The position numbers and the translations under genes are program-made. A DNA stretch of 64,000 nucleotides from Euptelea pleiosperma (lineage: Eukaryota; Streptophyta; Magnoliopsida; Ranunculales; Eupteleaceae): positions 19,501,103 to 19,565,102 of the forward strand of contig CM068549.1 of the NCBI GenBank assembly GCA_035048495.1, given 5' to 3'. Shown piece after piece: positions 36,505-50,400 of the stretch. The first letter of the stretch is position 1; each line of letters starts with the position of its first letter. A model generated the notes under the pieces. It searched no databases. It was not told where the DNA came from and saw nothing but the letters and a program-made list of their open reading frames with translations.

Positions 36505-36780
36505 TCCTTCCGGCCACCCAAAGTACGGGCATCATTTGAGAATCTTGGAACACCATAGCGAAACGTTTCGCCAGCTAAGTCTTTTTTACAGGTCTACATA
36601 TCTCTGTCTCTCTCAACGCTCGTTTGCTCCTCCAACGAACGGTACGGCTCCTTCTCTCTCTCCCTCCCTCCCTGGCCTCTGTCGGGAAACTGGTTTTACC
36701 GGCAGTTGGCTTTGCCACCAAGGGAAATTCGATCGTTGGGGTCCTTTTTTTTTTGAATTTTGGAGGGAAAGGTAACGGCC

Positions 36781-39700
36781 ATGGTTATGTCGGTGGCGTC
36801 TCCGAGGAGATCGATTACAAAGGCGGTGTTTCAGAGTGTGGGGAGTTATTATAGCAACAACCATCAGAGGAGGTGCTCATATGGGGTTAATGAGGAAGAA
36901 AAGACGGTGGAGCTGGTGCAGATTGGAGCGGAGAGGACGAAGAATGTTTTGATTTTGATGAGTGATACTGGTGGGGGTCATCGAGCTTCGGCGGAGGCTA
37001 TTCGAGATGCTTTTATTTTGGAATTCGGGGATGAATATAGGGTAATGGGCTTGATCCTTTCGTGCGTTTTGATGGGTTTTATTTCATTTTGCTTAATTTT
37101 TGTTTTATTTTATCTGGGTTGTGTTTATTTTTATGGATTTTGCTGTTCTGTTGTCTTTCTCATGTTTCTAATCAATCAATTTCTGACCCTTTCTAGATTG
37201 TTAATGATTTCGGTCTTTTTTCTTTTTCCGATTTTTTGGATACCCATTTGTTGTTCTTGCAAAAAATTTTGTTTCAACTATATGGGTCTTCCTTGTTTTC
37301 CATTTTGATTTGAATGGTCCTTTTTTATGGGATTTTATTTGTTTTCTTAAATTTGTTCTTACCGAAAAACTCTGTTGTTCTTTAAACTTTTTCTCCTCTC
37401 GTTTTTTTATGGTTTTTGGTCATTTCCTGTATAGCTTTGGTGTTTTATTGAATCAGACAAAATGAATTACTGTTTAAGGTTGTGGGGTTCTTTGATTCTG
37501 CTTTATTGATTCATATTTCTTGTGAATTCCTTCTCCATTTTGTTGGAATTTTTTCCTTTTTGTTGGTCTGTAATTTTGATGGTCTTTTGGATCTTTTTCA
37601 GTCAGATAATAGAAATTCAAGCTTAAGTTTAATGCGTTTTATTTTAAGCTTTATCGATCTGGTTTATTGCAAAAGTCTTCATTTTGATGCCTTATAATTT
37701 TTTTGTACTTTTAATTTCTTGTGATTTAAGCTTTATGTCCATTTCTGTAATTCTGTTTTTCTAATGTTTGGGGGTTTTTGGTTTTAGATTTTTGTGAAGG
37801 ATGTGTGGAAAGAGTACACTGGCTGGCCATTGAACGACATGGAGAGGCAATACAAGTTCATGGTGAAACATGTACAGCTTTGGAAGGTTGCGTATCATAG
37901 CACCTCCCCTCGTTGGATTCACTGTGTATACCTCGCAGCCATTGCCGCCTTTTATGCCAAGTATGTTCTTCTACTACGATTTAGGCAACCATGATTACTC
38001 ATTGGTCTGAACTACATAGATTTTTATCACAGGTCTATTTATTGCCTACAAGTGGGTAATATTTAATTGTAATATATACATTGATACTTTAGTTTGATGC
38101 CCAAATCATGATAAAAATCTGATCTTGCTTTTAATTATTATACGTTCCAAACTTTCAAGATTCTCTTTTTTACTTTCACCTTTGATTTTTCATGATTCTC
38201 TCGTCGCCCATCTGTCACCAAATCAAATATTAGGTGTCCTGAATAGTGTGACCACCCTGACTTTATTTGTTTTAATCTCCTTTGGGTATTCTCCAATTTG
38301 TTACTGTTTTTGCAGGGAACACAAATCATATATTAAGGTGTAAACCTTGAATTAGATTCAAGTTAAGCTTGAGAAAAAGAAACCTTGAATTACATTTATA
38401 TTGCTAAATGGGTCTCTAACCTTTTGATATTTTTTGATTGAAGAGAGGTGGAAGCTGGTCTGATGGAGTACAAACCAGACATTATCATTAGTGTCCATCC
38501 TCTCATGCAACATATTCCTTTACGGGTTCTTAAATGGCAGGGCCTTCAGAAGAAAGTAGTCTTTGTTACAGTAATTACTGACCTCAACACCTGCCACCCC
38601 ACATGGTTAGATAAAACAGTTCAATTTCTATGTTATAGTATGCCCAATAACATTAGCTTATAGAGGACTTATTGCTGGAATGTCTTTTATTTATCCAGGT
38701 TCCACACCAGTGTCACCAGATGTTACTGCCCCTCAGAGGAGGTAGGCAAGAGGGCTTTGCTAGATGGTCTAGAGTCTTCTCAGATTCGCGTGTTTGGCTT
38801 ACCCATACGACCCTCTTTTTGTCAGGCAATTCTCTCTAAGGTTGGCTTTGAGATTAATGTCTAACTAAAACAAACAATTTGGTTTTGTCCGATTGGATGG
38901 GATATTGACTTTTGATGTTCTCTGGTTTCTGTTCCAATTCTATTCTACAGGATCAGTTAAGAGAAGAACTGGAGATGGATCCTCAACTGCCTGCAGTTTT
39001 GCTGATGGGAGGTGGTGAAGGGATGGGTCCCGTCAAGAAAACTGCAAAGGCCCTTGGAGAAGCACTGTTTGATGAAGAGCTTGGGATGCCAATTGGGCAA
39101 ATTGTCATTATATGTGGCCGTAATAAAATCCTAGCTTCTTCACTAGAATCAATTCAATGGAAAGTCCCCGTGAAGGTAATTTGTTTTGCTTCTTTAACCA
39201 ATAAAAAAAACCTCATCTTACATAAGTTGTGTAGAATCCTTAGTGGAGAAGCCCAGTTACAGTTTCTTTTTCTTTATCTTAGATAAGAGGATTCGAGACC
39301 CAGATGGAGAAATGGATGGGAGCTTGCGACTGTCTTATAACAAAAGTATGTCAACAGATTTGTGTCTTAATAATATTCTTGTCCACCTAAAAGTATTAGT
39401 TCTCTATACTTCTATATCTTATATGTTCATGCACCCCAGGCTTCTGGATTTTATGGGTTTTCGGTGTTTGTAGGCTGGACCCGGTACAATTGCTGAGGCT
39501 TTGATAAGAGGGCTTCCTATAATCCTCAATGACTTCATCCCCGGACAGGTTAGTGCTATTGAATTTGTTGATTCTGACCAGTTTAAAGAAGTTCATACTA
39601 TCCCTTTGGCTGAGAGTGGAGCTTAGAGGAGCTGATGTTGAATTGATCAACCTATAATACATGGCCAAATTAGCTTAAGTTGGGCATCTCCTGACTGTAA

Positions 39701-40703
39701 TTGAGTGAACACTCTGAAAAAATGCTTAAATAACATCCTCCAACTACTGGTGAACAGATATTCTACTGTTGTGAGGGAAAACTCTAAAAGTAGCTCTTTT
39801 AAACAATGGTGACAATGTATGTACTTGCATGTTTGTACATGCATGTAGATAAAATATGTGTAATTTAGCCTTTGTTGTGATTATCTACTTCATATAGTGC
39901 ATTGCAGAAAACTCGTCAGGTCAACTTGAAAATCAGCCTATTTGATTCAAGAAAAATCTATATTTTAACTGAGACTATTGATTCGCTAAGTTGATTTGAA
40001 AACTCAACCAGCTCAACTTGACACAAATAATGAGATTGAATGTCATTAGGGCTTTAATTTTAAGGAACGGTAAACTTTAGAAAATTTCCCACGTGCTGTA
40101 AGAGGTTTTCTAGTTCTGTTTTGATGCCTGATAACGCCAAAAAAGTCATTTTTTTTAATTGGATCTTTGAGTGTGTTTCTCATAGCTTTAACGTCCAGTC
40201 TTGATAGTCAAGACTCAATCAAATCAACTCTTCTCATCGCAACCTCTGAGTTGAATTGAGTTTTCATTTTTATAAACATCGATTGTGTGCATTTTGATTG
40301 TCAGTTCAGTTAATAACCATTGTTGGGTTCTCCCCAGTTTGACTTCTGATGCCAATACCAAGTTTGATTTCAATACATCACTGGGGTGACAGCATTCGAG
40401 CTAATCTTAAGTTCCTTATCCCTTCATTTGGTGTTCTTGCAGGAAGTAGGTAATGTCCCTTACGTGGTAGACAACGGGGCAGGTGTCTTCTCTCGAAGTC
40501 CAAAGGAAACAGCCAGCCTCGTTGCTAAATGGTTCAGCACCGAAACAGAAGAACTCAATAAAATGTCAGAGAAAGCACTTAAACTAGCACAACCAGAGGC
40601 TGTGTTCAACATCGTTAGGGACATACACGATCTGGCATGCCAACGTGGGCCCCTGTCAAACATACCGTATACTCTTACCTCATCATTCTCATGTCCAATC
40701 TAA
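36781..40703 (+). CDS. MGD2: Monogalactosyldiacylglycerol synthase, type B (EC 2.4.1.46)
   Basis: Eight exons give 453 aa without interruption: 36781-37041, 37788-37960, 38444-38605, 38699-38840, 38951-39175, 39283-39345, 39474-39548, 40443-40703. The start has a good context (GCCATGG). The protein is a GT28 glycosyltransferase: [20 protein letters not shown] (55-74) in the N-terminal acceptor domain, [40 protein letters not shown]; the UDP-galactose-binding C-terminal domain has [35 protein letters not shown] and [19 protein letters not shown]. It transfers galactose from UDP-Gal to diacylglycerol. The short N-terminus of about 45 residues, without a long transit peptide, and the C-terminus YTLTSSF place it with MGD2/MGD3, which act at the outer plastid envelope and are usually induced by phosphate shortage. 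Length matches the family (about 465 aa). Confidence 0.95.
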
Positions 40704-40804
40704 TCCAACGATCCGCCACCGGGATCAATGTGTTCAACTAGTACTGTGCATTGTACAGCTATAGCTTTTGTATCATTCTTTAGCCTTCAGTGGCTTTGTT
40801 GGCT

Positions 40805-40810
40805 AATAAA
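40805..40810 (+). terminator. Polyadenylation signal of MGD2
   Basis: AATAAA about 100 bp after the stop codon, followed by T-rich sequence, is a plausible poly(A) signal for the upstream gene. Confidence 0.5.
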
Positions 40811-41297
40811 TCCTGTAAATTTTTTTTAATCAGGCTTTAGTGTTTTGGGGGTTTGGTTGCTGAAGGGTCCTTTGGGAGGGGAATAGATATATTTGGGAGA
40901 GGAGTTTGAATTTCTGTATTTTTTTTCAATGTCTCAATGCTTGAATGTTTCCTTCCTGAACTGCCTAAGTATGCTGCTTATTTAATTTTTGATTTTGTGA
41001 TTCCTGAGATATAGTCCTTTGCTTACTTCTCCATTTGCTTGTCTTAGTGGCTTTTGTATATAGTTTGCTTAAGCAAAGCTGGTATCTTGTCTTTTGATAG
41101 TTTTAATAAGCAACAGTGAAAGTTTTATCAAAATGGGTCCTACCCACCAATCAAACTGATCAGAAGATTGTAACCATCTGATCCATTCTTTTGAATGGTC
41201 AGAACAATAGGGCAGCTGGTCAACTTTTTGGATAGAAGATTTTCCAAGTGGGGCCCTTGGGTTTAGTGGGAGACCCATACTCTTAGGGGTACCTTAA

Positions 41298-41750
41298 AGA
41301 GGGTGTTTGGTTATGAGATTAACATTTTGCCGGATGCTAGTTTGCACTTGGGTCTGACTATATTTTAGGGAGCGCTGAGCATGTTTTAAAACGGCCATTA
41401 CAATGAACATAACGGCTGTTATAACGGTAACGCCCCAACCCCGTTCCTTTTTTTTCCATTATAAAGCCTAAGATAGGAAAAGGAGGTATCCGTTATTTTG
41501 AAAGAAAATTGTTCTTAACCGTAATGTTTTTTGAAAAATAAAAATAAAATAGCATTAAAATAATAATGTTTTGACCATTTTTTACATGACTGATGTGACC
41601 CCATTATAACGGCTGTTACGACAGTCACGTTAAACCGTTAGCATGCAGAGTACAGAGTTCGTGTTAATTAAACATTATCTACTGTTAATGAAGTCCAGAA
41701 ATAGCTTGGTTTTCACTTGACAAAGTTTACTTCGTTGCCAAACACGCCCT
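41298..41750. mobile_element. TIR element containing an AACGGCCGTT-family fragment
   Basis: AGGGTGTTTGG on the left is inverted as CCAAACACGCCCT on the right. Inside, about 41381-41645, is a decayed TAACGGC/GCCGTTA-rich fragment of the hAT-like family (copy E). No clean target duplication for either. Confidence 0.45.
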
Positions 41751-41998
41751 AGATGTCTTCATGTGGAATGTAGGGACGCAAGTTGCAATTCGATTTTCTG
41801 GTAAATAAGACAAGCTGTTGCTTTGGACTTTGGAGGTAGATATGCTGGTACGACGTGGCACCAGTAAGCAAGGCCACGTGGCCTCAAAATAAGCTTGTTG
41901 CACGTTTCATACGTCACAAATATTGCAAGTGGGCGGACAAAAAACAAAGCTGGTCCCTCTAAATTGAGAAATTTATGAGTCCACATAATGGAACAGTG

Positions 41999-42175
41999 GA
42001 GTAAAACTTCTATCACAACAAATTGTAAATCACACAATCACAAGCCAATGAGTTCTCGGCACGTACACAAGTGCTTTCAACGTACCATGTGCTTATTGCT
42101 TTGAGATGTACGTGCCGAGAACGCATTGGCTGTGATTGTGTGATTCGCAACTTTGTTGTGAAATAAGTTTTACTC
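41999..42175. mobile_element. Hairpin MITE, 177 bp, GAGTAAAAC ends
   Basis: A near-complete palindrome: GAGTAAAACTTCTATCACAAC on the left pairs with GTTGTGAAATAAGTTTTACTC on the right, and GAGTTCTCGGCACGTAC pairs with GTACGTGCCGAGAAC. The duplication GAACAGTG is perfect (41991-41998 and 42176-42183). Its first nine bases equal those of the G-box MITE family. Confidence 0.8.
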
Positions 42176-42359
42176 GAACAGTGAGCGTCAAACACAACTG
42201 ACAGCACCACAAAAGGACAGCTGCCAAAAAATATACACCACAGGACAGATTAAAAGAGACACGGAAACTTGTACATGAGTGTACTAAGGAAATCAACGAA
42301 GCCGGGCCCACCATTTAGTGGGGGCCAGATAAGAGATATGGGTCCGAAAAGGATCTGTT

Positions 42360-42600
42360 TAGATGATCCTCACCATCTGCTCTGGCAAACAGGATCATGG
42401 TGCCGATCTCGTTTTGGATTGGGCGATCCGGATCGAGATCGACCTCCACCGATCCATTTCATTTCAGGATCGTATTGCCCGAGATGCACTGTTCCATGAA
42501 GAACCTTCACGAGACGGCCGAGGCAGTGTTGGATCAGACCGATCCGGATTGGGATCATGCCCACCGACCCGGCCTCCGAATCCAAGACTTCGAACCATGA
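42360..42600. repeat. GATCCGGATC-rich palindromic repeat
   Basis: GC-rich sequence full of GATCCGGATC-type palindromes, with a relative at about 53647-53781 (shared CGATCC, CTCGCCCGAG and GCCTCCGA motifs). Open frames in it change between copies, so I take it as a non-coding repeat. Confidence 0.5.
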
Positions 42601-42659
42601 ACAAGAGACGGACGACTACAATCCCAACCTTACCACCCGTGGTTTACTAATCAATGCCT

Positions 42660-44414
42660 AATTTCTTTTACAACAAAGTCATCCACCAAGCTTAAGCCGA
42701 CACGACGCATTGATGATATTGATCAAGTCGGAGGGAGTTGCATGATTGGGCCAACTCGTGTATTGGTCAGAACCCAAAACCAAGTTTATCGGAATAATCT
42801 TGGCCATAGAATAAGAAGTATTTTAGTTAGGAGTAGTTTGATGCAAGTTGAAGACCTTTAAAGGGAAAGAGAAAGGTTGAAAATGACATGGACGGAGATA
42901 ATAAGAAAATATACGAAGATGTTTTAACAAAAGATATAGCTCTAAACATATTCGAATGTAAAAAAAAAAGGGGGATTCATGTTGTCGACCCCAAACATTC
43001 GGGATAAGACGTAGGTGATGATAATGACTCCTCACAGGTGTGGAGTCCTCTCATAAATTTGAATTTTGGTCAGCGAGTCATCTCTACAGGGTGTTTGTTG
43101 ATGGAAACAAATCTATTCTAGAACAAATAAAGCCTTTATAGCTTAAGTGCCTGCTTGGATCACCATTTTTAGACTTGAAAGTCTTTTTTTCCACAAAAAA
43201 TAAAAAAAAACTTTTTTCAACATAATAGATTGATTGGGTGACCATGTTTTAAAAAGTATTTATTCTATAAAAATATATTTTTTTAAGCCCCAAGTGGGAA
43301 GCTATTTCGAAAACTTAGTGGTCGTTACCAAACACCTCCTAGAATTGGCAAAAGTAATTCGAGATGTATAACTAAAAAGAGATTGAGAAGATATCAGAGG
43401 AACAAAGAAGGCTGAAACCGCCGAAAAAAGAAAAAAGAAACAAAAGAGAAAACAGACCAAGTTATCTCACCAAGACAGCATCAAACCTGAACACCATATC
43501 ACCAAAGAAAGTCCTCTCATATTTGGGAATATGTTTTCCCAACTGTATAAAGAGGCCTTAATACTAATGATAGTGTCCTTAATGGAACCTTCTTCACCTC
43601 CGAAAACCCTCATATATTTTTCCCACCAAAATCCCAAACAACAGCCACCAACAAGACCATCCTCCGTGGGAACATTCCCCTAACTGATAGATCAATCTTG
43701 GAGCATCCACCCAACAAAGCCCCAATTGACTCCAGGATAACCCAAAGAATACCCATCTATCAAACTGAAAACTGAAATAACTACAAGAAAATTCCAAAAT
43801 AACCACCCAAGTCCCAACACAAGTAACACACCTTGCCCCAAAACGCGAATTATCAACCGAGTGTGGGAGTCCGGATTAATGACGATCTCTAACCACAATC
43901 ATTGTTTCAGTGTAGATTTTCTGTCAATGCAACAAGCAGATCATATAAACAATAGGACATAGACAAGCGACTAAAAAATCCGAGCCGCCAGATCATTGAC
44001 CTGCTTTTGGATAGTCAACTAAATGAAGAAAAATTATTCATTGTCCAAGAGATATCCCATCAATCGATTGGTCCAATGGCAATGCAGCTCTTCGTTCTGA
44101 TTTATCCCTAAGAGTGGTTATTGAAGGCCAAAATACCTCTTATAACCAAACCCAAAATGTATAAAAACAAGTTTGACATTTCTTGATTAAAAAAAAAAAA
44201 CTTGTTCAACTCAACAAATTAGCTGTATAAGATAAGAATCTCAGGCAGCAGAGTTACAAATAAGGCGCATACAAGAAGCAATTGAACTTGAACTAAAACT
44301 TGGGATAAACCTTTTGTTTCAGTCCTTCAACCACACTCCTCCAAAATATGAGCTCCCGATCTTGGAAATGAAGCGCCAGTTCGAACAGAGTGAGTACAGT
44401 TATCAAAGTTAATC
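42660..44414. other. Convergent 3'-3' intergenic, no gene seen
   Basis: DNA between the 3' ends of MGD2 and EMC7. A possible foldback remnant lies at 43140-43340 (GCTTGGATCACC / GGTCGTTACCAAACACC). No member of the G-box MITE family was seen here. Confidence 0.45.
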
Positions 44415-47400
44415 TCAACTCCTTGCAGCTCCGGGTAACAAGCTCGCTAGGGAAGGTACCCCTTGGTTCCTCATTTCTTCTTGAGCTCGCCTCATTTCTT
44501 CAGGATCTGATGACAACAAGATAGATATTAATATAACCACTAACAGAACTGGAACAATACATCAAAATCTCATCTTCGGTATCCAGTTAGGAAGCTGCCC
44601 AAGCTTGGCTTGTTTGTGGGTGTTTTGTACTGTGGAAAATACTCGGAATAAGAACAGCATGACAGGAAGTATGCAATGGAGTTGGGACCCAACTACTAGA
44701 TATCCTAGGCCAAGATAGGACTATCCAACCATCCAATTTGTTGGATAATCAATCATAATACGATGCCAGATGCTGCAGAAGGAAAAAAGTTAAAAACCTT
44801 TAGAACAGATGGTTAACATCTGAAATTTTTTAGCCTAGGAGATATTGTAGCTGGACCAATTGAAGGTTCGTTCCCAACTCTGCTGCATGTGTACTGGTAG
44901 GGGAGAATCGGCTTCTTCATATCCTCAGTCCTGAGGCAGGTGTTCCTCAAACAATAATTAACTCGGACCCAGTCTTCGTTTCTTTTTTTCCCTTTTTGAA
45001 CGTTAGCTTGGACCCAGTCCCAAGTATAACTCAATTGGTCCAATGTCGAATTTGACCCACTTGGGCGAGCCAATGCCACAGTAGTGCATGACCAGTATTC
45101 AGCTACATTCTAATACAAGATAGACTTGCCAATCTCCCCAAACCAAGTAAAACCGAGCGAGTCCCCAGCCAAGTCACAAACCTGAGACCAAAAGTCTTGA
45201 ACTGAGTGTAGGAGTAACGTACCCATATTCTCCATTAGTTTGGGCATGAGAAATACAACAATCAGCATGAAGCCCACCATCAAACCCATTGGGCTCTTCA
45301 CGAGAGACATTATGGAAAAGGGCTCCCTTATCTACAATAAACAAGATTATGTTAAGACCAACTTGCAATCAAAGTTCACTGCAGATGATTAGCAATAAGA
45401 AAATGGCTTAAACTTAAAATTTGAACCTACCTCGTAATACTGTTCCTCTCTTAGAGGCTCTAACACCAACTCACTCAGAGCCCTTCTGTTCTCTGTCAGT
45501 GCAGCCTGAACTTTACCAGGGTTTCTAGCGCTGACATCGACACGTACCTGACATAAATGAGAATGACATCATCTGAAATGAATACATGATTTTTTTTTTT
45601 TTTTTGATAAGTACGAATGCATTATTATTAAATGATCTGGAAAAGAAATGCAAAGAGAAGAGTCTCACCGGAGAAAAGAAATAACCAATGGCAGACACTT
45701 CAATAAGGTGAGTCCCCGCTGGCACGTTGTGGCTATAGGAATAACAGGTTAAGGAATAATAATGCCTACAGATTGATTTACCTGCACCATTACCATAAAA
45801 TATAATAGAAACTGCATTCTACCTTTTGAATTGTGCGTCTGTAAATATTGAATTAACAAGTGGCACCCAGGGGTCCAAGCCAGTGTTTTAAAAGGTGTTT
45901 GAGGCTTACGCCTTGAGGAAAGGCTTTTCCAAAATTCCCTATGGCTTATTAAAAAAGCTTAAAAGCTTGTGAGGCATACACCTCGTCCATTAAGGTTCTA
46001 AAAAAGGCTTACGCCTCTTCCATTGAGGCTCTAAAAAGGGCTTACGCCTCACGCCTTTTACGCCTTGTGTAAGAGGCGTGCACCTCACATGCATATGCTG
46101 GTGGGAGCAACTGTACCTTAAAATTTTCAATTTAGTTCCTCTTTCTTTCCCTAAATAATAGTTAAATAATAATAATAAACTATTCTAGGTTAAATAAAAG
46201 CAACAAAAACATCTCTTTCCCCATATGAAATAAATTACTGTTATTTTTTACCTAAATTTATCATTTTTATTCATTGTAGATTTATTTTCAAGGTGTGGCT
46301 GGCTTTCCTCATTCTGTTTGGATTACAGTATGTGATCCCGCAACATGTAATAGGATTTTTCCAAAGAAGTTTGAAGGATTTTCTTATCGGGAAAGGTCAG
46401 CTCATTTGGTGTATTCTCCCGTTTGCTATTATGTGGGCCATTTGAAAGAAAAGAAACTCTCGGATTTTCGAGGGGAAAGGAGTAGTTCCAGAGGTGGTCT
46501 TGAAAGTTAAGTCTTTCTTTACCTTTGGTCTTCCCTTTCTCATGAGTTCAGGGGCTGTTTTTTTGTTTTCAGATGGGACAAGTTGTTAGGTGAATCTTCT
46601 CCTCTTTGATTAAGGAGCTATATCTGTCTGTGTATTGTTTTTGACGGGCTTCCCCTCTCTTTCTATGATACGGTGATTGAATAAAGAGACGGTACCAGAT
46701 AATGTAGAGTTTAGAATTGGCCTAGACACAATGGACAAATTCTTATCCAGACACACCATCCACGGACATACCACTGAAAGGACAATCTACTAAATTGAAT
46801 AGCTCAAGTGCAAGGGGAATGGGACCCACCAGACTTCTCAACCTTTTCTGGACTGATAAACGCAATCTAACTCGCTGACCTTTTTCCGAACAGGGAGAAG
46901 TTGCAACCCTGAATCGTCAAAACCAGTGTAACCACCATGAGGTGTTAAACATCGAATCTATCAAAAAATAACCTAAGGATAGGATGGCAGTACGCAAAGT
47001 GTTTCTCATGGATCAATTTGTGACTGCAGAACCAAGGAAGACTGCTACATGGTATTTGGAAAATAGAATAGAAGAAGAATATTAGCTGGGCAATAGGTAG
47101 AATTTGTCTTTCTCTTGGATTGCCCAATGCTAGTACAAAAACTCATACTTCTTCCCCTACTTGTGTCGGCATGGTAACAATTGAAAACAGGTGTAAGCTA
47201 CATCCTTCTATAAAATGAGACATAAATTATTAAAGGGGTAGAAAAAGCTTACAAAGGCATGAACTATGAAGTGAGATATAGTACAAAAAAGTCATGTTTA
47301 ATAGCTGGACAAATGAGATGCACATGTATTTTTTTTTCTAATAAAATATTTCTTATACCATTTTGGTTCAAGACTTGAAGTTAGTTTGTTCGACAAATTT

Positions 47401-50400
47401 GGGACTTTATATCATCTCAATCGTAGCTTATATAGAAAGTGGATGAAAACAATGTTTTCAATTATCATGGTCAAACAATACTTTTTAAGGTTTACAAGTA
47501 CCAAAGAGGAAAAGACAATGAAAGCAATTAATAAGTATTGAAAACACCTCTTAAGACACCAACAATACTTGAAAAACATTAGGGACACATTTGTTAATAA
47601 GGATGCCAGAGCCTATCTACACAATATATGTATACAGAGCATTCAAGAATTCCACCATGCATGAGATGCTTACGATGAAGGAATCTCTAGGGAACCTCTA
47701 CCATGAAAAACTGGTTTAACTTATAAAAGAAATGCCAAATTTAAAGATTTTGATAACAAAAGGAAAATAAATAATGAGAGGGAGAGATGGGAGGAGGGTT
47801 ACTACTGAAGTAATATAATGCCAAAGTCTGGCATGCACAAAGTGTCGAGTGAGATGCAATGCATGATAAAAAAATGGTAGGATACAATGAAAAATAGCCA
47901 TCAGGCCTAAGAAAAGTAACTATTTGCCCGCCATTAAGAATGATTTCGGCATTTGAAATTTTTCCAGGAAGACTAAACCCCTTCACTGCCATACCTGAAA
48001 GATCTAACCATCAATTATCCAGAAAGAACAACAGAATCAACTCCAAATTAGATTACGACAAAAGATAACATCAATCACAGAACAAGGGTATAGAAATAAA
48101 AAATTATATGCAATTAATTGTTTCCCTTATGTAACATTAAATAAAAAAAAAAAATCAAAGCCAGAGGCTTTCATAATAATTTTGTGAGATCATAATTTCA
48201 AAGTAAGGATTCAGAAAATAAATAATGATACAAGGTGGAGATTTTGTGTATGTGTTGGTAGTGTTGAACCTTAATCACCATGATCTTTAATATGATTCAA
48301 GGAATATTAGCTCCATTGAATTCTCAAGTTCTATATGAGGCTACTGTACTTGTCATAGGAAGAAAATCTCAAGGTGAAATAGAGGTATGAAGATAATCGT
48401 GTTTTATTTGTCATAAGGTAACTATGTTTTATTTTTATTTTTTCCTTTTCTTTTTAGAACACTACGTTTATAAGGAATTTGTACGGCATGACAATACATT
48501 TTACACCAAAGTCATTCGTCTTCTAAAGGAATTAATGGAAAACTACGAACCCTCAATCCGAACAAACCGAGATGCCCCTAGGCTAAATAGGTATAGGTTG
48601 TCAGAAAGGAGGTTGATGACCCAGGCGTAACCTCCATGGTGCATGAGTAGTGTATATAGGCTTAATAGACTTGCTGATGTGGAACACTCATACACATCCT
48701 TGGATTCGTATATTGATGTTTATACAGGGAAATAAACAGAATCCCATCACTAACAGCACTTCCAAAGTCATTTTCGAGATCCAAACGATGGAACCTTGAA
48801 AAATAAAAAACGTAGAAACGGTAGTTATGTGTATACATAAACAATGCATTTTCAAGATCAAAAAGAGCTTTCTAATGCATCTTACGGTTCCTTAATCGGG
48901 TAGTCGAGCAGAAAGTCATGGCCCCTAAAAGCTGACTATGTCATTATCCCTGTGGGATTTTATTCAAGACCTCCTTTCAAACTGTGGCTGTCATGACTTC
49001 AATTCTTTTTAACTTCATCTTCCTCAATAATCATGCTTCAACTCTTGGATTCTTGGTGAAAGGCCTATTACTTCAGACTGAATCATTCTCTGCTAGTCGC
49101 GAGAAAAGTCGTCGTCGAATTTGACAGTGTCTTCTTTAAATGTCTTCACAACACTTTCTCTGCACGCTCTGTAGGCTTGACTTTCAATGGTGCCTTTTGA
49201 TTTCTAAAAGTCATTTTCTAGAAAATCCAACAGTACAATGATCTCATGTTTTAAGAATTTTCCGAGAATTACCCACACAAACGAATCAGTATAGATTGAC
49301 AGCGTAGTAATTATACACTTTCTTTTCCGGTCTTCGAGATGGTCTTCTCGACCTCTCTCTTTTGTATGCCTCCTTGTTTTATTAATGAATCCCGCCTTAT
49401 CAAAAAAAAAATTATACACTTTCCCAATCAATCCACCTTTTGGACTAGAACGGTTGAGTTAATATGGTCTGCGATCCAACTCCCACTAACTAGATCAGAA
49501 GCTTCTTCGTCAATCACTAGGACAAATTGCTCCGTCGTAAACTCGTAATAAAAGATCAGCTTTTATGATTCTTGCATATTTTCTTTTACAAATGTTCCTA
49601 ATGGTCCAAGTCTCCTTGATTAGTGATATGATGATTATGATCAACTCAGTTATACAACTTAGACATGTTATCAGTCCTATATCAGTATTGAATGGAACTG
49701 GGTTGGCTGATCCTTCCTTCAGTTCTTTCTCAGCAACTCAAACCACCTCAAATTTCACCCTGAATTCCAGTTCCTCCACTGGCCATCAGATCTTGGTTCT
49801 AATTTCCAGCTCCTATATGTTGTTTCAATCCATCTATTCGTTGATCCAACCGATAAAACTACTAATCGAGCCACAAGATCAATGTGGCGTCATCTTGTTG
49901 TGCATCTTTCTTCTTCCCCCGTACATATAAACAACTCTTTGTTGTCACGATGATCAACAAGCTCTTCCCCAAGGGAACCGATCTTTCTCAGATACCAATT
50001 GATACAAGGAAATAAATGGAACTCCCCACTAATAGCATACCTAAAGTGTCAAATTTGTCTAAACAAACATAGAATTGTTAATATACACTAAAAAAACGCT
50101 TCCCAATACATTTCATGATCATTGGACCAGATACTCAATGAAAAATTTATGGTCTCTAAAAGATGAATTTAACATATCCACATCGGAGGACCTCTTTTCC
50201 CAGCATCGGTTCATCATGACTTCAATTGGCTCTTTATATTTGACCTTCATCCTATTCAACAATCCTGCTTCAAAATAAGATTCTTCATTTTAATGAGTGA
50301 TTACTTCGATTGCATGAAGTGTGTACATGGGTTGGGATCTGTGAGGCAAGAAATTATGTGGAATTCACATCATGGGTGTCTCACTTTAACTCCTCTCTAT

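Noticed and set aside
36760..36780. An earlier in-frame start for the MGDG synthase
   Set aside because: The codon there is TTG; the ATG at 36781 has a good context and gives the expected N-terminal length.
41860..41890. Isolated GGCCACGTGGCC motif in the 3'-3' intergenic region
   Set aside because: The flanks do not match the G-box MITE family, so it was not counted as a copy.
46295..46510. 71-aa open frame in EMC7 intron 3
   Set aside because: No recognisable domain, intronic, and no supporting splice or promoter signals.
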